A stretch of 20,682 bases of DNA. Origin: Bacteroidetes bacterium UBA955. GTDB lineage: Bacteria; Bacteroidota; Bacteroidia; NS11-12g; UBA955. A program made the position numbers and the translations under genes. Where the stretch lies: NCBI GenBank assembly GCA_002293105.1, contig DBCP01000147.1:10027-30708 (forward strand). The letters run 5' to 3'. Below the pieces are notes generated by a model, which saw only the letters and a list, made by a program, of their open reading frames with translations, did no database searches and had not been told where the DNA came from. Positions 14,951 through 20,682 of this stretch are shown piece by piece; positions within the stretch are counted from its first letter, which is position 1; the number at the start of each line of letters is the position of its first letter.

Positions 14951-17900
14951 TTATTCGACTGGCTTCTCTTCGGCCGCTTGGGGGCTGGGCGATTTCTTTC
15001 GTTGGAAGGTTTCAAATTCCCGACGATACACAACCCCACCACCGAGGGTATTTCCAGAAACACCATTGGTGGTTGTTCCGCCCTGTTGTAACATAATATT
15101 GCTGCTTCGTGAGAACATTTTTAAACGCCAATTCTCATTGCGGGTCATGTATTCCAAGTTGAAATTGAACGGCACTGCCACAGAGTTCACCAACATGGCT
15201 ACGGTTGGGTCATAGTTGAGATCTAAGCGCAATCGGTCAGACAAGAACCACTCACTGTTTACGAACACTTGTGCATTGCTTGCGGTACCCGACCTGCTCC
15301 TCACATCGGCGATATTCACTTGAATTCTTGTAGGTATTCCATACTTGGCGAATAAATCGTTCATGACGGTTGAGGCGATGTTCGATACACTGTTACCAGC
15401 CACACCTGCACCACTAATTACATTGCCTGAAGTGGGATTTCCACTCGAAAAGGATGGAGGCAAAAAGTTGCCGAAAATCAGCAAGGCCACTGACTGACGC
15501 ATCACCTCGTCTTTATCTTGACGAATGCGCTGAATCACCGCATTCACGTCGCTGTTACTACCCGTACTATTGGCCAATTCAGGTGCTTGCAAATCGAATC
15601 CAATCTGTGGTCGCAACAAACTTCCTGAGATATTCAGAATACTCACAATCAATGTTGGCGGATAAGAACCGCCCGAAGACGCTCCGGAGGTCAACATCAA
15701 CTGAGCCGGCGAAATGCGCTTTTCAATTCGGCCCGACAAACTCAGATTCGCATTGTATGGATCACCCACCCAGGATATTTTCCCACCTTCATCCAGCGTA
15801 ATTTTCTGCGTCAATACATTGATCCCCGGCAGTGAGAATACATATTCACCGGATTTAATGGTATACTGGCCGTTCAAGTAAAACCGCTCTTTGTCATCGT
15901 ACAACATCCTGATATCCCCTGTCCCCCGACCCCGGATCAAATCGCCAAGTTGTTTATCAATTAAAAATTCCGCTTCGAGTTCAGGATTGGCTCTAACAAT
16001 GATTTCTATGTTTCCCAGACCACTGCTCACGGCTTCCTTTGACTTACCAACCACCACACCAAAATGATTTCGGAAGGTGATATTGCCTGCAACGGCTGTG
16101 GCACTTACGGAAGGGTACAAAATACTCAACTTGCTATTTTTGCCCGGCGCCATGTCCACTTTGATGTTGATTTTATCGATAGGACCAGCGATGCGACAAG
16201 TACCTGTTCCCCATGCTGTTCCATAAAACAAATCGTTATCATCTTCGGTGGTTTGAATCACCCGGATATTTTTGGCATCATACACATTGAGGTCTAGTGC
16301 CAAATCGCGAAACTGATTGTGTGTAAAAGCCAAGGTGGCTTTTGCTGTACCTTTTTTTGCCTCACCGTATACTATGATGGGCTCTGCAGTAAATATCCCA
16401 TTGGAACGCACTTGAAAAGTAGCATCAAAGTGATACTTGGTCTTTAAATAATCTACGCCCAGCGTCACGCCACGCGCGTTCACATTGCCTTGCATCACCA
16501 AATTATTGAGTGGACCAACCATCCGCACTCGCCCATCCAAAGTTCCCGATTGGGTCGTCAATATCCCATTGAAAAACGGCTGCAAAATTGAGGCGGGTGT
16601 CTTCAACGGCAAATCCATCATGGCATCCAAAACAGGCTTGGGTTGGTTTATATCTAAGGTCCCAAGGAAAGCAAATTCCTTAAGCGATCCCTTTCTACCG
16701 TTGAACTGCAAATTGAGGATTCCCGGTTGCGGACTTTCAGCAAAATTGGCTTCAAAGCTGCCGTATTTATACCCCATGTAACTCAAATCATTGAGGTAAT
16801 TCTGGCCAAACAACTGTAATCGCCCAAAAGCCGCAACCACTTTCACTTTTCCACCCAAGTGAAAATCCAAACTATCAAAACTTCCCTGTGGGAAGAATGG
16901 CGTGAGCAATTCTGGCGTTATGTTGCCCAATTCCACAGTGAATGTATCTTGGTTTCGTTCACTCAATACACCATACATCTCCAAGAAATGCCTTTGGCTA
17001 TTCACCATCAAATTACTCACGTGCAAACGATTGCCTCGTTTCAGGGTAATGTGCGATGACTGATCCAACTGCCAAGGCTCTTGGTTAATTTGGAAGTTGG
17101 CCGAGGTGATTTCAGTGGGGAGAGAATCCCGACTCACCTCACTTTTTGCTTTAAAGTTGACGTTGTATCGGTTCTTTTTATCGTGTAAATCAAACCCCAA
17201 TCGCATCGCGCCATCAGCCACAGATCCTTTGATCTCAAAACGATCGTACAATGTTTGGCCCACTTGAATCTCTTTCGCGGCAATCAAACAAAGCGCTTTG
17301 CCTTTTTCCTCCGTATTTACTTGAAATTTTAGTCGCTGGATGTCTACTCCCTTGAATTCTAAGTCCATGGGACCGAGCACCATATTGACTTTTTCATGGG
17401 ACTTTTGAAACCCTCCCACGAAGTTAATCGGACCACAACTCAAGCTTGGCTCCACGAAAGTGGAAAGCCAACTTGTTTGGATCAATTGAAGATCAAACTG
17501 AAAATCAGCTGGTCTGAATCCTTTGGGGGGTTCAAATCGTTGGGGAACGGCATTGTGCAAGAGTAACTGGGTCACTTCTTTGGTCTGTGCCACATCAAAA
17601 CCCTCGCTAATACTGCCGTTTAGCCAATCTCCAGAAAATTCCCAACCACCGTTTTCACTTTTTACTACTTGCTGACTGTTACAGAAATAACGCACCGTTC
17701 CGTGATCTGCAACCAGTTGATTGATTTCCAAAGTTGCATTGGAATGGGTCAGGTCTTCGCCGCCATAAATTAACGAGGCGCTTCCACTTATGGCCATAGG
17801 CAGTGCTTCAAGTCCCAACCCATCAAACTGAACATCGGTGGCCGACAGGTTGACATCGGCAGTGGGTTTATCATTCCAGCCCAAGACCACCGCATCGGCC

Positions 17901-19411
17901 TCAAATTCAAAGCGAGGATCGGAAGAGTTCACCGTAAGCTCCAAACGATCGCCATCGATGATGGTTTTCACATCTACATTTTTCAAGGATCGACCCATCA
18001 CAGCGTATTGTTTCAACTGCAAATCGAGATCAAGTTCTATTTGCTGAGGATCAATTCCTACACCTGTCAATAATACGTGCGACTCATCAATTTGGGCATC
18101 TACCCCACTGCCGGTTAACATTCCCAAATCCCACTGCTGCAAGTCCCCCTCCAAATCGTATTGCATAACATCAACTCCTTCGGTAAAATCCAAGAACATA
18201 TGTCCGGCAAAATGACCCGGATTCGCATCCAGATCGCCGTCAAAACTCACATCATTGAGCGAACCGTTGAGTTGACCCGATAAATCAGCGAATTCAATCG
18301 ACTGAATGGCAGAAACTGAATCTAACTCGTAAACCACTTCCTTGATGTCTGACATCGCCACCCGTGCATCGGTCAAATCCAAACGATATTCGAAATTATC
18401 TAGGTCGTGCAGGTTCGAAAGTGTTCCAATTCCTTTGATGCGGGTTTGATCAGTGAGCGATTCAAACAGGAACGACGACACTTCTAACTTTGCCAGCGTG
18501 CCAACGGCCCTTCCGTTCACGAACGTTGATAATCCACGGCCATCAAACCAATCGTGGAACACTTGCAATTCTTCCAAATCCAGGACCGATTTGCTGAGTC
18601 TAAAGTCGAAAATTACTTTGTGAAACACATCCGCAAAATCACGCATCCCATTGTAGCGCAGTTCCACCTGATCACCAAGTTCGCTTTTGGGGGTTTTGAT
18701 GCGCATCTCTGAGAAGAGCATATGCTTGCGATCAATGACTGTTTTCAAGGATCCATCAACCACGGCAATCCCACTGCGTTCCTTGAGCGATAGATTCTTC
18801 AGACGGGCACCAAACCATGGCTCACCAATAATGACGGAATCCAAATCGGCATTGATGTCCTGAAAATACATGAAGCTGGGATCGAAGAATTTGTCATACG
18901 CTTTGGTGGTTTCCACGAAATATAAAAAATCGGTTTTCTCCAATTTTGCGTTGCGCATTTTGATGTCCCAAACCTTGCCCGGTGTTGTATCCGTTGTTTT
19001 CGGGGTAAAGTAATCCACCAAAAAATCGATGTTAAAATCGCTCTTGGCGGTGTGGTATCCAAGTTTGAGGTAGCCTTTGTACAATCGCACATCGCTAAAC
19101 ACCACCTCTTTTCGTTTGAAATCGATGTCAGACAAGCGGGCCTGAAACTGTCTAATTTCAATGAGTGTATCTTTCTCTTGGTCGTAGATCCTCAAGCGTT
19201 CAAAGCGAATGTTTCTGAGAAAGTCGATTTCCACATAGCCCAATTCCACCTTGGTTTTGAGCTCTGAGGAGAGATAATTAACCATTCGTTGGGCGAGGTA
19301 ATTCTGAACCCAGTGATTGCGCGACAAAACAACTGCGCTTCCCGTGAATAACAGGAATGACAGCAACATCAGAAGCAAAAACTTCCGTAGTTTTGTGCGC
19401 TTATTTTTCAA
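14951..19411 (-). CDS. TamB-like translocation/assembly protein (DUF490 domain)
   Basis: A very large envelope protein (1486 residues from the TTG at 19411). A basic N-terminus and one membrane anchor (about residues 11-31: 'FLLLMLLSFLLFTGSAVVL') are followed by a long beta-rich periplasmic region. Early parts resemble AsmA-type repeats ('VELGYVEIDFLRNIRFERLRI'); the C-terminal third (about 1040-1450) carries the TamB/DUF490 domain ('AWGTGTCRIAGPID', 'RGRGTGDIRMLYDDKERFYL', 'YVFSLPGINVLTQKI'). TamB relatives bridge inner and outer membrane and take part in outer-membrane protein assembly or phospholipid transport. The frame is open to a GTG at 19450, which would add 13 residues and overlap tsaD; no ATG exists before the anchor. 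TTG 19411 is chosen because a TAAATTTG box ends 5 bases upstream, but the choice is uncertain. The permease gene follows after 21 bases. Confidence 0.87.
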   Translation of the reverse strand: MKNKRTKLRKFLLLMLLSFLLFTGSAVVLSRNHWVQNYLAQRMVNYLSSELKTKVELGYVEIDFLRNIRFERLRIYDQEKDTLIEIRQFQARLSDIDFKRKEVVFSDVRLYKGYLKLGYHTAKSDFNIDFLVDYFTPKTTDTTPGKVWDIKMRNAKLEKTDFLYFVETTKAYDKFFDPSFMYFQDINADLDSVIIGEPWFGARLKNLSLKERSGIAVVDGSLKTVIDRKHMLFSEMRIKTPKSELGDQVELRYNGMRDFADVFHKVIFDFRLSKSVLDLEELQVFHDWFDGRGLSTFVNGRAVGTLAKLEVSSFLFESLTDQTRIKGIGTLSNLHDLDNFEYRLDLTDARVAMSDIKEVVYELDSVSAIQSIEFADLSGQLNGSLNDVSFDGDLDANPGHFAGHMFLDFTEGVDVMQYDLEGDLQQWDLGMLTGSGVDAQIDESHVLLTGVGIDPQQIELDLDLQLKQYAVMGRSLKNVDVKTIIDGDRLELTVNSSDPRFEFEADAVVLGWNDKPTADVNLSATDVQFDGLGLEALPMAISGSASLIYGGEDLTHSNATLEINQLVADHGTVRYFCNSQQVVKSENGGWEFSGDWLNGSISEGFDVAQTKEVTQLLLHNAVPQRFEPPKGFRPADFQFDLQLIQTSWLSTFVEPSLSCGPINFVGGFQKSHEKVNMVLGPMDLEFKGVDIQRLKFQVNTEEKGKALCLIAAKEIQVGQTLYDRFEIKGSVADGAMRLGFDLHDKKNRYNVNFKAKSEVSRDSLPTEITSANFQINQEPWQLDQSSHITLKRGNRLHVSNLMVNSQRHFLEMYGVLSERNQDTFTVELGNITPELLTPFFPQGSFDSLDFHLGGKVKVVAAFGRLQLFGQNYLNDLSYMGYKYGSFEANFAESPQPGILNLQFNGRKGSLKEFAFLGTLDINQPKPVLDAMMDLPLKTPASILQPFFNGILTTQSGTLDGRVRMVGPLNNLVMQGNVNARGVTLGVDYLKTKYHFDATFQVRSNGIFTAEPIIVYGEAKKGTAKATLAFTHNQFRDLALDLNVYDAKNIRVIQTTEDDNDLFYGTAWGTGTCRIAGPIDKINIKVDMAPGKNSKLSILYPSVSATAVAGNITFRNHFGVVVGKSKEAVSSGLGNIEIIVRANPELEAEFLIDKQLGDLIRGRGTGDIRMLYDDKERFYLNGQYTIKSGEYVFSLPGINVLTQKITLDEGGKISWVGDPYNANLSLSGRIEKRISPAQLMLTSGASSGGSYPPTLIVSILNISGSLLRPQIGFDLQAPELANSTGSNSDVNAVIQRIRQDKDEVMRQSVALLIFGNFLPPSFSSGNPTSGNVISGAGVAGNSVSNIASTVMNDLFAKYGIPTRIQVNIADVRSRSGTASNAQVFVNSEWFLSDRLRLDLNYDPTVAMLVNSVAVPFNFNLEYMTRNENWRLKMFSRSSNIMLQQGGTTTNGVSGNTLGGGVVYRREFETFQRKKSPSPQAAEEKPVE
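19388..19395 (+). promoter_or_regulatory. Candidate -7 box for tsaD (TAGTTTTG)
   Basis: TAGTTTTG matches TAnnTTTG and lies 33 bases before the TTG start of tsaD, inside the 5' end of the tamB-like gene. No -33 TTG is visible. A second near match, TAAATTTTG (one base too long), overlaps the tsaD start at 19423-19431. Confidence 0.35.
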
Positions 19412-19416
19412 TCTCT

Positions 19417-19424
19417 CAAATTTA
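19417..19424 (-). promoter_or_regulatory. Candidate -7 box for the tamB-like gene (TAAATTTG)
   Basis: Reads TAAATTTG on the minus strand and ends 5 bases before the TTG at 19411. This spacing equals that at purL, DUF3127 and the MeaB-type gene. It forms one half of the near-palindrome CAAATTTAAATTTTG (19417-19431). No -33 TTG is visible. Confidence 0.35.
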
Positions 19425-19428
19425 AATT

Positions 19429-20460
19429 TTGACAGCCCCTCTGAATCCACCGAAACCCAATGCTTCCATTATATTGGGCATTGAGAGCAGTTGCGACGAC
19501 ACAGCAGCAGCGATACTCTGCGATGGCAAAATCCTTGCCAACATAGCTGCAAGTCAAACGGTGCATGAACAATACGGCGGTGTGGTTCCCGAACTAGCCT
19601 CCAGGGCGCATCAGAGCAACATCATTCCGGTGATCGACCAAGCCTTAAAACAGGCAGGAATTTCGCACAACGATCTTTCGGCGATTGCGGTTACGCAAGG
19701 TCCTGGCTTGATGGGTTCCTTGCTGGTTGGAAACAATGTGGCTAAGGGCTTGTGCATTGCCAACAACCTACCTTTGATTGGCGTAGACCATCTGCAGGCG
19801 CATGTGGCGGCGTTGTTTATCGACAATGAAGTGGACTTACCCATGCTTTGTTTGTTGGTGAGTGGCGGACATACCCAGTTGATATGGGTGGAATCGATTG
19901 ATCGCATGGAAATCATCGGCAGCACACAGGACGATGCGGCGGGTGAAGCGTTCGACAAGGCAGCAAAGCTAATGGGATTGGGCTATCCTGGCGGTCCGAT
20001 GGTGGATCAATTGGCCAAAGATGGCGATCCAAAAAAATATGCATTTCCAGATTCTCAAACGGAGGAGTTACACTTCAGTTTTTCAGGGATTAAAACCTCA
20101 TTGTTATACTTTTTGCGCGATCGACAGAAGGAGGATGCAGACTTTTTAGCAAAGGAAATTTCGCATGTTTGTGCTTCTTATCAGCAGCAAATTGTGGCGA
20201 GTTTAATGAAGCGATTAGACAAGGCGATATTGCAGCGCCGCCCCGCCTCGCTTGGGCTCAGCGGGGGCGTCTCGGCCAACAGCGCTTTGAGGGAGGCTTT
20301 TCAAGCCATGGCAGACAAGCGCAATCTGTTGGCCTACATCCCGGCTTTTGCCTACTGCACCGACAACGCAGCCATGGTGGCCATGGCGGGCTACCACAGG
20401 TATCTCCGAGGCGAATTCACCCCGCTGGATGCCACCCCGTTCGCCCGATCCAACCATTGA
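19429..20460 (+). CDS. tsaD: tRNA N6-threonylcarbamoyladenosine synthase subunit TsaD
   Basis: TsaD transfers the threonylcarbamoyl group from threonylcarbamoyl-AMP to A37 of ANN-decoding tRNAs (t6A), with TsaB and TsaE, in the cytoplasm. The 343 residues show the Kae1/TsaD signatures: 'ILGIESSCDDTAAAIL', 'GGVVPELASRAH', 'VTQGPGLMGSLLVG', 'LVSGGHTQL', and the metal ligands His121 and His125 ('VDHLQAHV') with Asp312 ('CTDNAA'). Length is normal. The frame opens after a TAA at 19423-19425 and has no ATG before the first conserved strand; the TTG at 19429 is the best start, with CTG 19441 an alternative. It is divergent from the tamB-like gene, and the last ~240 bases are visibly richer in G and C than the first part. 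The MeaB-type gene begins 52 bases downstream. Confidence 0.95.
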   Translation: MTAPLNPPKPNASIILGIESSCDDTAAAILCDGKILANIAASQTVHEQYGGVVPELASRAHQSNIIPVIDQALKQAGISHNDLSAIAVTQGPGLMGSLLVGNNVAKGLCIANNLPLIGVDHLQAHVAALFIDNEVDLPMLCLLVSGGHTQLIWVESIDRMEIIGSTQDDAAGEAFDKAAKLMGLGYPGGPMVDQLAKDGDPKKYAFPDSQTEELHFSFSGIKTSLLYFLRDRQKEDADFLAKEISHVCASYQQQIVASLMKRLDKAILQRRPASLGLSGGVSANSALREAFQAMADKRNLLAYIPAFAYCTDNAAMVAMAGYHRYLRGEFTPLDATPFARSNH

Positions 20461-20500
20461 TTATCCGCAGGACCAAAACGGCATTCCCGCATTAATTTGA

Positions 20501-20508
20501 TATCTTCG
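20501..20508 (+). promoter_or_regulatory. Near-consensus -7 box before the MeaB-type gene (TATCTTCG)
   Basis: TATCTTCG differs from TAnnTTTG at one position and ends 4 bases before the ATG at 20513. The gene may therefore be transcribed separately from tsaD with a leaderless message. Confidence 0.35.
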
Positions 20509-20512
20509 CAGT

Positions 20513-20682
20513 ATGTCGATCATCCCCACCCCCGAAAACCTCGCATTGGGCCACGAAAGGGCCATTGCCCGGGCCATTAGTTGGGTGGAGAATCAACACC
20601 CTGGCGCCTTGGAGCTGCTTGAGCAGCTCCAAGGGCGCACCCCCATTATCGGGATTACAGGTCCGCCAGGCGCTGGAAAAAG
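20513..20682 (+). CDS. meaB: MeaB/ArgK-type GTPase (N-terminal part, cut by window edge)
   Basis: MeaB is a G3E-type GTPase that guards and reloads adenosylcobalamin-dependent methylmalonyl-CoA mutase. Only 56 complete codons are visible. The helical lead 'GHERAIARAISWVENQHPGA' followed by 'PIIGITGPPGAGK' (Walker A, residues about 50-56) is the start expected for the ArgK/MeaB family, where the P-loop reads GPPGAGKS. The ATG at 20513 is the natural start. A mutase gene would be expected further away; none is in the window. The opening holds a strong hairpin (20607-20634), and the region is GC-rich compared with most of the window. Other P-loop GTPases such as HypB are less likely because of the helical lead. 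Confidence 0.85.
   Translation, partial: MSIIPTPENLALGHERAIARAISWVENQHPGALELLEQLQGRTPIIGITGPPGAGK
20607..20634 (+). repeat. Strong hairpin inside the MeaB-type gene
   Basis: A perfect 12-base inverted repeat, CCTTGGAGCTGC / GCAGCTCCAAGG, with the loop TTGA. Three more pairs extend it across a one-base bulge (20604-20606 with 20636-20638). It encodes residues around 'LELLEQLQG', about 95 bases after the start codon. Confidence 0.7.

Overview
The window comes from a member of the Bacteroidota. The evidence is two very large secreted proteins ending in the type B sorting domain of the type IX secretion system (T9SS, gliding-motility CHU_C type), a PorP/SprF protein, a TonB-receptor-like outer-membrane barrel with a carboxypeptidase-like N-terminal domain, the small families DUF3098 and DUF3127, and repeated TAnnTTTG boxes just upstream of genes, which is the -7 element of the Bacteroidota primary sigma factor. 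It looks like an environmental lineage rather than a gut Bacteroides, but I cannot name a genus.

Layout. (1) 1-2667, minus strand: the start of purL (cut by the window edge) preceded by a 706-residue FN3/PKD/T9SS-sorted protein. (2) 2668-2897: divergent intergenic region. (3) 2898-5502, plus strand: a tight four-gene set, ftsX, DUF3098, uppP and a DUF4159 gene, with 2-5 base gaps; it combines a divisome regulator, a small membrane protein and undecaprenyl-phosphate recycling. (4) 5503-5621: convergent intergenic region with two hairpins, the second a strong bidirectional terminator candidate. (5) 5622-19411, minus strand: six genes in a row. In transcription order they are a TamB-like protein, an orphan MacB/FtsX-type permease, a TonB-receptor-like barrel, a DUF3127 protein with an SSB-like tail, a 1161-residue T9SS-sorted PKD protein and a PorP/SprF protein. 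(6) 19429-20682, plus strand: tsaD (tRNA t6A synthesis) and the start of a MeaB-type GTPase gene, cut by the window edge.

How the genes fit together. Most of the window concerns the cell envelope: T9SS surface proteins, an outer-membrane barrel, TamB-like envelope assembly, FtsX and UppP. The clearest functional unit is the pair at 5622-10500: a giant PKD surface protein and its PorP/SprF partner, 7 bases apart. That PorP/SprF carries an acidic Gly-rich repeat linker and a C-terminal SPOR-like domain, suggesting an outer-membrane anchor tied to peptidoglycan.

I see no CRISPR array, tRNA or rRNA gene, insertion sequence or phage gene, and no clear-cut unknown system. The observations most worth checking are the PorP/SprF-SPOR fusion, the SSB-like tail on DUF3127, the divergent tsaD/tamB start region where both genes lack an ATG, and -7 boxes so close to start codons that several mRNAs should be leaderless or nearly so.
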